Below, in pieces: positions 25,896-34,136 of a stretch of 64,000 nucleotides of DNA; positions within the stretch are counted from its first letter, which is position 1, and each line of letters begins with the position of its first letter. The notes under the pieces are model-generated. The model did not search any database. It was not told the origin of the DNA and was given only the letters and a program-made list of their open reading frames with translations. The position numbers and the translations under genes were made by a program. The DNA is from Leptospirillum sp. (GTDB lineage: Bacteria; Nitrospirota; Leptospirillia; Leptospirillales; Leptospirillaceae). The stretch lies in the NCBI GenBank assembly GCA_027315205.1, contig DAHUYM010000007.1, forward strand, positions 1-64,000, given 5' to 3'.

Positions 25896-27374
25896 GTGAA
25901 TCTTTCCTTCCACGGTGCCGCCTCCTGCGTTACCGGTTCGTGCCACCTTCTGGACGTGGACGGTTTTCGGATCCTGGTCGACTGCGGCATGTTCCAGGGG
26001 CCGGACGAGCTGTTCTCGTCCAACGACATGCCGTTCGGTTTCGACCCGGAATCCGTATCGGTCGTCCTTCTCACGCACGCCCATCTCGACCACTGCGGCC
26101 GGCTTCCCCTTCTGGTGAAAAAGGGTTTTCGGGGCCCGATCATCGCGACGCTCCCCACACGGTACCTGGCCGAAATCGTGCTCTGGGACGCGGCCCATCT
26201 CCAGGAGGAAAAAACAAGGGCGGGCGAAGGTGGAGAAAGACGCCGCTCTCCCCGGACGGAGGGCAGCCCGGATCGAAGATCCGGACAAAGACACGCTCTC
26301 CTTTATACACTCCCTGACGTCATCGACACGATGGCTCTTTTCGCGCGGCCCGCCGAATATGAAATGCCTGTCAACCTGGCTCCGGGGATCGACGCCTCAT
26401 TTCACAACGCGGGCCACATCCTTGGGTCCTCCTCGATCCGGGTGACCGTCACGCGTCCGGGACGCAAGACCCGGATCCTTTTCTCCGGGGACCTCGGTCC
26501 CGAGGTCCCGGCGCTCCTGTCACCATCGGATCCTCCTTTGGACAACGACTACGTCGTCATGGAAACAACCTACGGGGACCGCTTGCACAGATCGTTCGCG
26601 GCCTCGAAGGAAGAGCTCCTCGGCGTTTTGACCGACACCCGTTCCCGAAAAGGAAACGTGCTGATCCCGACCTTTGCGCTCGAGAGGGCACAGGACCTTT
26701 TATCCGTGTTCCGCGAATGGTTCCAGGAAGGGCGTCTTCCGAAGGATCTCCATGTGTTCCTGGATTCCCCGATGGCGATCGATGTCACCCAGATCTACGG
26801 GCGTTTTCCGGAGCTTCTCTCCGAAGAGGCCCGGCGCCTGACGGCCGCCGGGGAGGGGCAGCTGTTCCTGTTCCCGGGCCTCAGGATGACGCGTTCGGCC
26901 CAGGAATCCCGTTCGATAAGGGATATTCCCGACTCCCGGGTGGTCCTGGCCGGCTCGGGGATGATCTCGGGAGGGAGGATCCTTCACCACCTGTCCCAGG
27001 AGATCGACAACCCTCGGTCCAGCCTCGTCTTTGTCGGTTTCCAGTCCGAAGGGACCCTGGGACGGCGGATCGTGGACGGAGCAAAAACCGTCACCCTCCT
27101 GGGTCGGGAGTGCGATGTCCGTATAGGGACGCATTTCATCAACGGCTTCTCCGCCCATGCCGACCAGGGGGACCTCCTCGACTGGTGCCGTCCGATGAAG
27201 GCTCCGGAAACCGTTTTCCTCGTCCACGGGGAACGTCCTTCCCTGTCGGGATTCCGGGAAGTTCTTGAAAAAGAAGGCTGGACGCGGATCCATATCCCCG
27301 TCCTTCACGAAATCGTGGAAATCCCCGAAAAACCCTCGGCACGAAAACGAAAACCGGCGGTATCTCAGATATGA
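25896..27374 (+). CDS. Beta-CASP metallo-beta-lactamase-fold RNA nuclease
   Basis: A 492-residue protein of the CPSF73/YSH1-like group. The MBL motif is LTHAHLDHCGRLP (HxHxDH) near residue 62. The second half has the beta-CASP domain: TFALERAQDLLSVF, DSPMAIDVTQIY, VLAGSGMISGGRILHHL, and the final motif INGFSAHADQGDLLDW. Zinc ligands are therefore complete. Members cleave RNA endonucleolytically or trim it. A GTG start at 25896 is used. The stop overlaps the next gene's ATG by four bases, so translation is coupled to a lipid-metabolism enzyme. Confidence 0.88.
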   Translation: MNLSFHGAASCVTGSCHLLDVDGFRILVDCGMFQGPDELFSSNDMPFGFDPESVSVVLLTHAHLDHCGRLPLLVKKGFRGPIIATLPTRYLAEIVLWDAAHLQEEKTRAGEGGERRRSPRTEGSPDRRSGQRHALLYTLPDVIDTMALFARPAEYEMPVNLAPGIDASFHNAGHILGSSSIRVTVTRPGRKTRILFSGDLGPEVPALLSPSDPPLDNDYVVMETTYGDRLHRSFAASKEELLGVLTDTRSRKGNVLIPTFALERAQDLLSVFREWFQEGRLPKDLHVFLDSPMAIDVTQIYGRFPELLSEEARRLTAAGEGQLFLFPGLRMTRSAQESRSIRDIPDSRVVLAGSGMISGGRILHHLSQEIDNPRSSLVFVGFQSEGTLGRRIVDGAKTVTLLGRECDVRIGTHFINGFSAHADQGDLLDWCRPMKAPETVFLVHGERPSLSGFREVLEKEGWTRIHIPVLHEIVEIPEKPSARKRKPAVSQI

Positions 27375-30100
27375 AACCGGCATATTCCGGGAGTTCGGAT
27401 GAAACCCTCTTCCGGCGGGTGCTCAAATGGGCGGAAAACATGCCGGATTTCCCCCTGGCATGGGAATGGCCCGAAACCGACGGAAGCCCCCGTCCGGCCA
27501 GGAATCGGGATCCCCGGATCTTTTCCTATCGGGACGCGGTCGTCCACGCCTCGCGAAGGGCCGCCGAACTCAGAGTCATGGAATTGTCCCGGGGGAACCT
27601 TGTCGGGGTCGCCGTCTCTCCGGGCTACAGCAACATCGTGGCCCTTCTGGCCCTGGAGCTGGAGGGCCTTATCCCGATCCTGATCGATCACGCCCTGCCT
27701 CCTTCCGAGGTCCGTGCGCTCCTCGAAAGTTTCTCCGTCGAGGGGTTCCTTCTCGAAGAGGGGCTATGGGGTTCGGGGGACCTGGATGCCCTCCCCCGGA
27801 CCCTCAGGGTCCGGACACTTCCTCGGTGGCTGTCCGCCGGAGAGAAGATTTCCGAAGACACCTGGCGTGTTCTCGCGGGAGAACTGAAATCATGCCTTAT
27901 CCCCGATCCGGACCGGGTCGCATGTCTCATCCTGACGTCAGGAACAACCGGTGCCCCCAAAGGGGTTCCCCTGACGCACGGAAATCTTTTTGCCAACGTA
28001 CGCATGGTCGAAAAAACCCGGATTTACGAGCGGGGAGACCGGGTTTTCGGAGTTCTCCCGTTGCACCACTCTTATCCCCTCATGTCCCTCGTCTATCTCC
28101 CCTTCGCATTCGGATGCACCACCGCCTTTGTTCCCGACCTGCTCCCCGAGACCATCGGACACGCCCTTTCCGAGTTCAATCCGACCCTCTTCCCCGGGGT
28201 ACCCTCTCTTTGGGAAGGGTTCCACAGGAGGATTTGGGACGGAATCGAACAGAAAGGGCGTCTGACAGCCCGCCTGACCCGGAACGTCCTGATGCCGTTC
28301 GTTCTTTCCATGCGGCTTCGTTTCGGTTGGAACCCGGGAAAAGGTCTCTTTCCTTCGCTCCACAAAAGGTTCGGAAAATCCCTTAAAGTCATGGCGTCGG
28401 GCGGTGCGGCACTCGGGCAGGGGGTGTGTCGGGATTACTGGGGATGGGGACTCACTCTTCTTGAAGGATACGGTTTGACCGAAACCGCTCCGGTCCTGAC
28501 GTTCAACGATCGAAAGAGGTTCAGGATCGGGTCGGTGGGCCCTGCGCTCGATGGAGTTTTACTGGGCATCCTCCCGCCCTCTCCCGGCAACGTGGCGGGC
28601 GAGGTCGTCGCGAAGGGGCTGAACGTCGCGGGCGAATACTGGATGGACCGGACCCGGAGGGCCCCCATCACCGACGGTGAAGGGTGGTTCCGTACCGGGG
28701 ACCTGGGTCTTCTGGACGATGGATTCCTGTTCCTCAAAGGGCGGGAGAAGGAACTCCTCGTTCTGGCGAATGGCAAGAAAATCCAGCCCGATTCGATCGA
28801 GATCCTTTTGAAGGATGATCCGCTCGTCTCCGAAGCGGTCCTGACGCTTAGGAACAAAGTCCCGTGGATTGTCCTGCGTCCGGACGATGAGGCGTTTCGA
28901 AGCCGCCAGATCGTCCAGATCACGCCCGCTCTGTCTTCATCCGTCGACCGGCTGAACCGGAAGCTTCCACAGCACAGCCGGATCGGGGGATTCTCGATCA
29001 CACTGGAACCTCTTCCGAGAACACGCCTGGGGAAGATCCGCCGGTTCGAAATACCAGCCATCGTCGAACGGATCGAAAGCCGGGATCGCTCGAAAAAGCC
29101 TCTCCGGGAGGAAGAAGAAGGGGAACAGTCCCGCCGGGTCCTCGAGATCCTTCGCGAAGTTCTGGGAACGAAGGGACCGTTATCCCCTGAGGATCATCTT
29201 GAGGTGGATCTCGGGATGGACTCGTTGAGCCGGATCGAGCTGGCGTCGCGATTGGAGGAGGCATTCGGGGAAACAGTCACCGAAGACAGGTGGGATTCCG
29301 TCAGGACGGTCGGAGATCTTTTGACCCTGTCCCTGTCCATGGGGACCGGCATGAAGGGGAAATCGACCACCCGATTCCTGGACGCACCTCTTTCCCCTTC
29401 GGAAAAGGAACGAATACCCGTTCGTCCAACCTCCAGCGGTCGTCCACCGTTCTGGTTTTTGGGGTTAAAATCGGTCCTGAAAGCGATTTTCGGATTGTAT
29501 TTCAGGGTCCGGTGGCCGAAGTTCGGGAAAAATCCGAATGGCGGATGGAACTACGTGTCCGCAGGCGGCATGAGATGCGAATGGCCGACGGGGCCCTCGA
29601 TCATCGTGGCCAACCACGAATCCTACCTTGACGGAATCCTTTTGTCGCTTGCCCTGCCCGCCGATCTTCTCTTGAACGTCTATTTCTGGGGGTATTCACC
29701 CCTGTTCGACAAAGGGATCCTGAAGCGGATCCGGAATCTGGGCGGAATCGTTTCCATTGACCCGGAGGAAGCCTCGACGGGACTTCGCGTGGCGTACCAT
29801 CTTCTGAAGGACGGAGACGCCCTCGCGATTTTTCCCGAGGGTGGCCGCTCCCCCGATGGATCGATGAAGCCGTTCCGGCCAGGGACGGCTTTTTTGCTGT
29901 CAGTTTTTCCGGTTCCGGTCGTGCCGGTAGCAATCCATGGCTCATTTAAGGCGTACTCCAGGTACCACCGGTTCCCACGGCCCGGCAGGATCGGGATCCG
30001 GATCGGTGACCCTCTTCCTCCGGCCTCTTTTCGCGATCTGGACGTGGATCGGATCCGGAAAACTCTCGAAGACGTTGTCCGTTCCCTCTTACTCTCCTGA
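27371..30100 (+). CDS. Fused acyl-CoA/ACP ligase - acyl carrier domain - PlsC acyltransferase
   Basis: A 909-residue three-domain protein. Residues about 50-565 are an AMP-forming ligase (LILTSGTTGAPKGVPLTHGNL, EGYGLTETAPVL, GREKELLVLANGKKIQPD). Residues about 590-660 are an acyl carrier domain (VDLGMDSLSRIELASRLEE, with the phosphopantetheine serine in DSL). Residues about 735-880 are a PlsC-type acyltransferase (NHESYLDG, FPEGGRSPDGSMKPFRPGTAF). It could activate a fatty acid, hold it on its own carrier domain and transfer it to a lysophospholipid. This order resembles Aas-type fusions but the internal ACP is extra. Confidence 0.88.
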   Translation: MKPAYSGSSDETLFRRVLKWAENMPDFPLAWEWPETDGSPRPARNRDPRIFSYRDAVVHASRRAAELRVMELSRGNLVGVAVSPGYSNIVALLALELEGLIPILIDHALPPSEVRALLESFSVEGFLLEEGLWGSGDLDALPRTLRVRTLPRWLSAGEKISEDTWRVLAGELKSCLIPDPDRVACLILTSGTTGAPKGVPLTHGNLFANVRMVEKTRIYERGDRVFGVLPLHHSYPLMSLVYLPFAFGCTTAFVPDLLPETIGHALSEFNPTLFPGVPSLWEGFHRRIWDGIEQKGRLTARLTRNVLMPFVLSMRLRFGWNPGKGLFPSLHKRFGKSLKVMASGGAALGQGVCRDYWGWGLTLLEGYGLTETAPVLTFNDRKRFRIGSVGPALDGVLLGILPPSPGNVAGEVVAKGLNVAGEYWMDRTRRAPITDGEGWFRTGDLGLLDDGFLFLKGREKELLVLANGKKIQPDSIEILLKDDPLVSEAVLTLRNKVPWIVLRPDDEAFRSRQIVQITPALSSSVDRLNRKLPQHSRIGGFSITLEPLPRTRLGKIRRFEIPAIVERIESRDRSKKPLREEEEGEQSRRVLEILREVLGTKGPLSPEDHLEVDLGMDSLSRIELASRLEEAFGETVTEDRWDSVRTVGDLLTLSLSMGTGMKGKSTTRFLDAPLSPSEKERIPVRPTSSGRPPFWFLGLKSVLKAIFGLYFRVRWPKFGKNPNGGWNYVSAGGMRCEWPTGPSIIVANHESYLDGILLSLALPADLLLNVYFWGYSPLFDKGILKRIRNLGGIVSIDPEEASTGLRVAYHLLKDGDALAIFPEGGRSPDGSMKPFRPGTAFLLSVFPVPVVPVAIHGSFKAYSRYHRFPRPGRIGIRIGDPLPPASFRDLDVDRIRKTLEDVVRSLLLS

Positions 30101-30679
30101 AGCGGCCCCCGGACTTTTACCGTCGAGAATTTTCTCGAAATCCGGGTCCCGCGAGAGATTGGCCGCTATCCGGGGTATCAGCGCGAGTGCCTCTTTCTGG
30201 GAGAGGGCGAACCCTGTATCGTCGACGTTCTGGGACCGGATGAGTTCCCCGAGACCTTCTTCGACCTTCGAGAGAACGCGGGGGAACTGGCTGGAAAGGA
30301 CCTTATGCCGTTCGATGAAATTCGTCAGGGAAGAAGTCTACGATGCCGGTCGTGTTCTCGATCCACTCCGAACTATGTTCCGGGTTTGGACGGGTGTCGA
30401 TGAGCGCATGGCGTCCGAGAAGCCGGGCCGCTTCCATGAGCGGGCCTTTTTCCAGGATTTCGACCATTTCCTGGCGGATTTCCGGCTCGGGACATCCGAA
30501 AGAGCCGAATCGAAAAGCACGATACCGATAGCGCCCAGGGCCTGGACGACGGCCGTCAGGACCGCGAATCCCGTAATGGTCGATCCGGACTGGGGCTTCA
30601 GCCCGAAAATGAGGATGATGCCCAAAAGGCATAGGGGGATCCCGATGGCGGCCCGGAGAACCTTTCGATTGGCCAGCAT
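30089..30679 (-). pseudogene. Small membrane protein gene broken by two compensating frameshifts
   Basis: Three coding-like pieces in the minus strand form one protein. Piece one, from the ATG at 30679, gives two membrane helices (IGIPLCLLGIILIFGL and GFAVLTAVVQALGAIGIVLFD). After about 30500 the sensible reading moves to another frame (EIRQEMVEILEKGPLMEAAR to ENTTGIVDFF). Near 30330 it returns to the first frame and ends at 30089 with NFIERHKVLSSQF and DDTGFALSQKEALALI. A one-base loss followed by a one-base gain explains this. The end overlaps the acyltransferase gene tail-to-tail. I do not recognise the family. Confidence 0.6.
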
Positions 30680-30819
30680 GGATTGATGTTTTCGGCCAAT
30701 GTGTATCCTTATCCAGCGTTCGGAAAACGCCTGCGCTCTGTCAGAATGTCGTGTTCGCTTTCATGATTAATGGAAACGGGTACGAAAGTCGATCCTGACA
30801 ACCTGGGCCACCTATAGAC

Positions 30820-30836
30820 ATGTATATGTGATATAT
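30820..30836. promoter_or_regulatory. Weak NsrR-type site before the Rrf2 regulator
   Basis: ATGTATATGTGATATAT agrees at 13 of 17 positions with the recalled NsrR pattern ATRTATYTTAAATATAT. It lies about 58 bases upstream of the regulator start, in an AT-rich promoter-like stretch. Autoregulation is an inference. Confidence 0.35.
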
Positions 30837-30893
30837 TAATCCGTGAAGCAAGCACTGGTATGACAAAAGGCGATTTTTAAAGGAAGGTGCCCT

Positions 30894-31421
30894 ATGCAAC
30901 TGACGCTGTATACGGATTATTCGATCCGGGTTCTTCTCTACCTTGCCGCAAAACCCGAGTCTCCCTCGACCATTACGGAAATTGCCGAGTCGTTCGGTAT
31001 ATCCCGCAACCATCTCGTGAAGGTCGTGCACAACCTGGCGCTCAAGGACTTCATCCGCACGACCCGTGGTAAAAAAGGCGGTATGGTGCTCGAACGTTCC
31101 CCGGAATCGATATCGGTCGGCGCCCTGGTCCGACAGACGGAACCCGATTTCCGGATCGTCGAATGCATGGGCGATGAGCGGTCGGCTTGTCCGATCGATG
31201 AAGTGTGCGGCCTGAAGGGGGTTCTGACCGCGGCGAGGGAGGCGTTCCTTAATACCCTCGATCAGTTCACGCTTGCGGATATTACCCAAAACAGGATGCT
31301 TTTGCGCCCTCTCCTGATCAGGGATATCGTCACGAATCCCCATAGCGTTCGGAATGTCAACCGGGGGAAAGGTTCGGCAGCCCAGCCGACGGGCCGTCGG
31401 CAAAAAGTTCGTACCTCATGA
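30894..31421 (+). CDS. nsrR: Rrf2-family Fe-S regulator, NsrR-like
   Basis: A 175-residue Rrf2 protein. The winged helix is at about residues 25-60 (TITEIAESFGISRNHLVKVVHNLALKDF), followed by the wing RGKKGGMVL. Three cysteines, C91, C99 and C105 (ECMGDERSACPIDEVCGLKG), and aspartate 8 in YTDYSIRVL match the [4Fe-4S] ligands described for NsrR. The first cysteine spacing is longer than in known NsrR. The basic C-terminal 30 residues are extra. It should sense nitric oxide and repress genes carrying the palindromes seen at 35359-35492. ATG start after AAGGAAGG. Confidence 0.8.
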   Translation: MQLTLYTDYSIRVLLYLAAKPESPSTITEIAESFGISRNHLVKVVHNLALKDFIRTTRGKKGGMVLERSPESISVGALVRQTEPDFRIVECMGDERSACPIDEVCGLKGVLTAAREAFLNTLDQFTLADITQNRMLLRPLLIRDIVTNPHSVRNVNRGKGSAAQPTGRRQKVRTS

Positions 31422-31440
31422 GGGATGTCGGGAGGGTACA

Positions 31441-31659
31441 ATGAACATGGCAGACGTCCGGTCATACGCCCGTTCCCGCGGAGTCGTTCCTGGGTCGATG
31501 CGAAAAGGGGAATTGATCCGGACGATCCAGCGACGGGAAGGCAATTTCGACTGTTTCGGAACCGCCACTGCGGGGATCTGCGACCAGATCCATTGCCTGT
31601 GGCGTTCGGACTGTTTTCTCGCTGCCCGAAAAAAAGACGCCGGCTCATCAGACATCTGA
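31441..31659 (+). CDS. Small SAP/Rho-N-type protein with conserved cysteines
   Basis: A 72-residue protein that starts with a helix-extended-helix of SAP or Rho N-terminal type (MADVRSYARSRGVVPGSMRKGELIRTIQRREG), followed by NFDCFGTATAGICDQIHCLWRSDCF with four cysteines. I recall similar small proteins in many proteobacteria, without known function. The ATG at 31441 follows GGGAGGG; a longer frame from 31354 overlaps the regulator gene. It starts 19 bases after the NsrR-like gene and is probably co-transcribed. The cysteines could bind zinc or an Fe-S cluster. Confidence 0.75.
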   Translation: MNMADVRSYARSRGVVPGSMRKGELIRTIQRREGNFDCFGTATAGICDQIHCLWRSDCFLAARKKDAGSSDI

Positions 31660-31681
31660 TCCATCCTTGACAGATGTCTGA
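31648..31681 (+). terminator. Hairpin after the SAP-type gene
   Basis: TCAGACATCTG (31648-31658) and CAGATGTCTGA (31671-31681) form a perfect 11-base-pair stem with a 12-base loop; the left arm overlaps the stop codon. The T run is displaced (around 31695), so it is a weak intrinsic terminator or a processing site. Confidence 0.45.
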
Positions 31682-31911
31682 CAGAGAACAGGTCCGGTTT
31701 TTGTCGAACCGAGAGCCGGTGCGATACGTCCACTGAAAACGGTTTTCAAGTGTCATCCCTCCCCCCGTTGCTTTCTGTCCCGGTCTTCGAGTTTTCTCCC
31801 CCTGTTTTTCCGGTCGTCTTGTGTCCAATCCCGCGGTGATCGAGGTTCGTCCGGGCCAGGCAAGCATCTTCGAGAAGGGAGAATTCGGTTTTGCGTGATG
31901 ATGAAAGGGAG

Positions 31912-31933
31912 AGGGGGACGGTTCCGTCCCCCT
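31912..31933 (-). terminator. Terminator-like hairpin after the NirK-like gene
   Basis: AGGGGGACGG and CCGTCCCCCT form a 10-base-pair GC stem around TT, 13 bases beyond the stop codon at 31947. On the minus strand it is followed by CTCCCTTTC, so the T tract is short. It separates the operon from the convergent nsrR-SAP pair. Confidence 0.6.
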
Positions 31934-31946
31934 CCGATCCGGAAGA

Positions 31947-32900
31947 CTACTTCAAGAGGATGTTGGAACCCCGTCCTGCGCTGGGGTCGGCATCGGGGGT
32001 GTTCATGAGCACGGTTATCGCTCCCCGAAGCGCCGCACTCATGGTATGGTCCACGATCGCATTGTTCGTCGGCCGGTCTTTCGGAGAGACAATATCGAAG
32101 GTATCGGCTTCGGACGGCGCGACATTGTAGGTCTGGATCCCGTAGAGGGTATTTTTCGGGTTCCCGTTCAGGTAGACCCGGTCCCAGATGCCCGCGATCG
32201 GGTGAAAGGCCACGGGCATATTGACATTGGCGTTGACAAAAAAGATCCGGACCCGTTCCCCGGGCTTGGCGACCAGGGCCTGGGTCGCATTTGGGTCGTG
32301 AACCGGGTCGTAGTGGAAGATCTTTCCGTTGATCAGGGAGTTGGTCCAACCCTTGTTCTTGAGCATGGCCTGATAATCGTCCGGATTTTGGAAGAGCTGG
32401 CCCTGGACCAGGACATATTCTCTGTCCGGTTTCGGGTATCGCCTCGAGTATCCGCCCTTTGGATCGACGATGATGATCCCGTACATCCCCCGGGCGATAT
32501 GTTCGACCATGGGCATGGCGCCGCAATGGTACATGAAAACACCGGGAACCCTGGCGACGAACGTCCAGTGTTCCTGCGTGCCGGGCTTGATCGGAGCGAA
32601 CTCTTTCAGGACATCCACCTGGGCGGCATGGAAATCCATCGCATGAGAGTTCTGGTTGGTCCTGGGATTGATAAGGGTGAAGTCGACGGTGTCGCCTTGA
32701 CTGACCCGGACGACGGGCCCGGGAATCGCCCCGTTGAAGGTCCAGGCTGGGTAGAGCGTGCCTTTGTTATCGATGGGGATCTTGACTTCCTCGGCTGTCA
32801 TGACGACCTTGACAGTTTTGGCCTCGACGGTTTCCGTCAGTGTTCCTACAAGAAACAAGCCAGCGGCCATGATGACAAGAGTTGTTTGAAAAAATTTCAT
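31947..32900 (-). CDS. nirK: NirK-like copper nitrite reductase, periplasmic
   Basis: A 317-residue protein with a signal peptide (about 1-27) and two cupredoxin domains. HAMDFH gives one type 1 His, the catalytic Asp and one type 2 His. MYHCGAMPMVEHIARGMYG gives type 2 His, type 1 Cys, His and Met with the spacing of AniA-class nitrite reductases. AFHPIAGIWDRVYLNGNP in domain two gives the last type 2 His. It should reduce nitrite to NO in the periplasm. Last gene of the multicopper oxidase/cytochrome operon, and near an NsrR-like regulator, which supports a nitrogen-oxide role. Assays would still be needed to exclude another copper oxidase activity. Confidence 0.8.
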   Translation of the reverse strand: MKFFQTTLVIMAAGLFLVGTLTETVEAKTVKVVMTAEEVKIPIDNKGTLYPAWTFNGAIPGPVVRVSQGDTVDFTLINPRTNQNSHAMDFHAAQVDVLKEFAPIKPGTQEHWTFVARVPGVFMYHCGAMPMVEHIARGMYGIIIVDPKGGYSRRYPKPDREYVLVQGQLFQNPDDYQAMLKNKGWTNSLINGKIFHYDPVHDPNATQALVAKPGERVRIFFVNANVNMPVAFHPIAGIWDRVYLNGNPKNTLYGIQTYNVAPSEADTFDIVSPKDRPTNNAIVDHTMSAALRGAITVLMNTPDADPSAGRGSNILLK

Positions 32901-32933
32901 TTAAAACTCCTTTTTTCTTTGAGTGATCGTATC

Positions 32934-32953
32934 GCCTCCGAAATTCCGGAGGC
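32934..32953 (-). other. Intergenic hairpin between cytochrome c and nirK
   Basis: GCCTCCG and CGGAGGC form a seven-base-pair stem with a six-base loop. No T run follows, so this looks like a processing or stability element rather than a terminator. Confidence 0.4.
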
Positions 32954-33030
32954 CTGATGACGAATATGGAGAGATAACGTTTTAGATCCTGCCTTTCTCA
33001 CCTCCTTTGTTTTCCACCCGGCCGATCGAG

Positions 33031-33408
33031 TTATTGCTTGCCATATTGGCAGTGGCACAAAGTCCGGAGATATCGGACCATGTTGTGGATCTCTGAGTCG
33101 CTCAGGGTCTCCCCCCAAGGAGGCATCAGGACCGACTTGTCGATCGCGAGTCCCCCCTTTTTGTCGGCGGTGAAGAGATCCTGGTCGGACCGGGACGACA
33201 TATAGGCCCCGTCGGTATGGTTTCTTGGCTGGACCGACATGTCCCGGATGTTGACGCCCCGCCCGTTGCCCTGGAGCCCATGGCATTGGGCGCAATACGT
33301 CCGGTAGTTGTCCTTGGCCGGGGCGGCCAGGAGGGCGTCGGGCAGGAGAGCAAGAAATAAAACGGCAAGTCCCAGGATGAAAGCGTATGTCTTATGGACT
33401 GGATGCAT
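33031..33408 (-). CDS. Monoheme cytochrome c
   Basis: A 125-residue exported cytochrome: signal peptide FILGLAVLFLALLPDALLAAP, heme motif CAQCH at about residues 38-42, and an axial methionine in LMPPWGETLSDSEIHNMVRYL. The C-terminus carries CHCQ, an unusual extra cysteine pair. The ATG at 33408 follows GGGAGG; longer readings run into the upstream gene. It overlaps the diheme cytochrome gene by 17 bases. It probably shuttles electrons between the diheme cytochrome and the NirK-like enzyme. Confidence 0.88.
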   Translation of the reverse strand: MHPVHKTYAFILGLAVLFLALLPDALLAAPAKDNYRTYCAQCHGLQGNGRGVNIRDMSVQPRNHTDGAYMSSRSDQDLFTADKKGGLAIDKSVLMPPWGETLSDSEIHNMVRYLRTLCHCQYGKQ

Positions 33409-34123
33409 GGGAACCTCCCAGGTTGAGCGACTCGATGTAATGGACAAGTTGCTGTATGCGGGCGTCGTTGACATGTTTGTCTGGCATCCAGATTTTGGGA
33501 TCCCAGGCCTGGGGATTCCGGATATAGCTGGCGATGAATTCCGGCCTGAGCCGGGATCCGGCCGTATACAGCTCCGGACCCGAAAGTCCACCGTAGTCGG
33601 GATCGGTCCGGTGGCAGGCAAGACACCCGAGGAACTTGTCGAAGACCATTTCTCCCATCGATTTCGAGATCGATCCCGGGGCAACATGCTCCATCTTGAT
33701 GAGGTCGTTGTGGCCCTTTAAAGTCATGAGCGCGTCCGCGGCCAGTATCGCGTCCGCCTTGCTCAAAGCGACATGGGGCCGAAGGGTCGATTCGTCGACC
33801 ATATCCCGCTTCGGTCCGGGTTTCAGATGGTCGGCGTAGAACATCCCGGCAGGCCGGATCCGCACCGGATGCTGGAGCCAGGAAACGATCCAGGACCTCT
33901 GGTATTTGTTACCGGCGTAAAAGAAGTCCGGCCCTTTCCGGGCCCACAAGGCATGAATCGATGCGGGCGCCGGTCCGGTGAGGCTGTGACACGAAGCGCA
34001 TCGGTTTTTGAGAAGATCCATTCCGGGAGAGTCCGCTGCCCGTGAGTCGGCCGGGTGGATCGCGATGGAGAGTAACCCGGCCAGGGCAAGAAGGACCGCA
34101 CGTATCGGCATTCGAATGTCCAT
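33392..34123 (-). CDS. Diheme cytochrome c
   Basis: A 243-residue exported protein: signal peptide up to about residue 29 (DSRAAD), then two c-type heme motifs, CASCH (about 42-46) and CLACH (about 166-170). Possible axial methionines lie in PAGMFYADHL and KIWMPDKHV. Each half resembles a single cytochrome c domain. Second gene of the copper oxidase operon, 13 bases after the multicopper oxidase. A role as electron donor or acceptor for the copper enzymes is inferred from position. Confidence 0.88.
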   Translation of the reverse strand: MDIRMPIRAVLLALAGLLSIAIHPADSRAADSPGMDLLKNRCASCHSLTGPAPASIHALWARKGPDFFYAGNKYQRSWIVSWLQHPVRIRPAGMFYADHLKPGPKRDMVDESTLRPHVALSKADAILAADALMTLKGHNDLIKMEHVAPGSISKSMGEMVFDKFLGCLACHRTDPDYGGLSGPELYTAGSRLRPEFIASYIRNPQAWDPKIWMPDKHVNDARIQQLVHYIESLNLGGSHASSP

Positions 34124-34136
34124 CTGGATGATCCTC

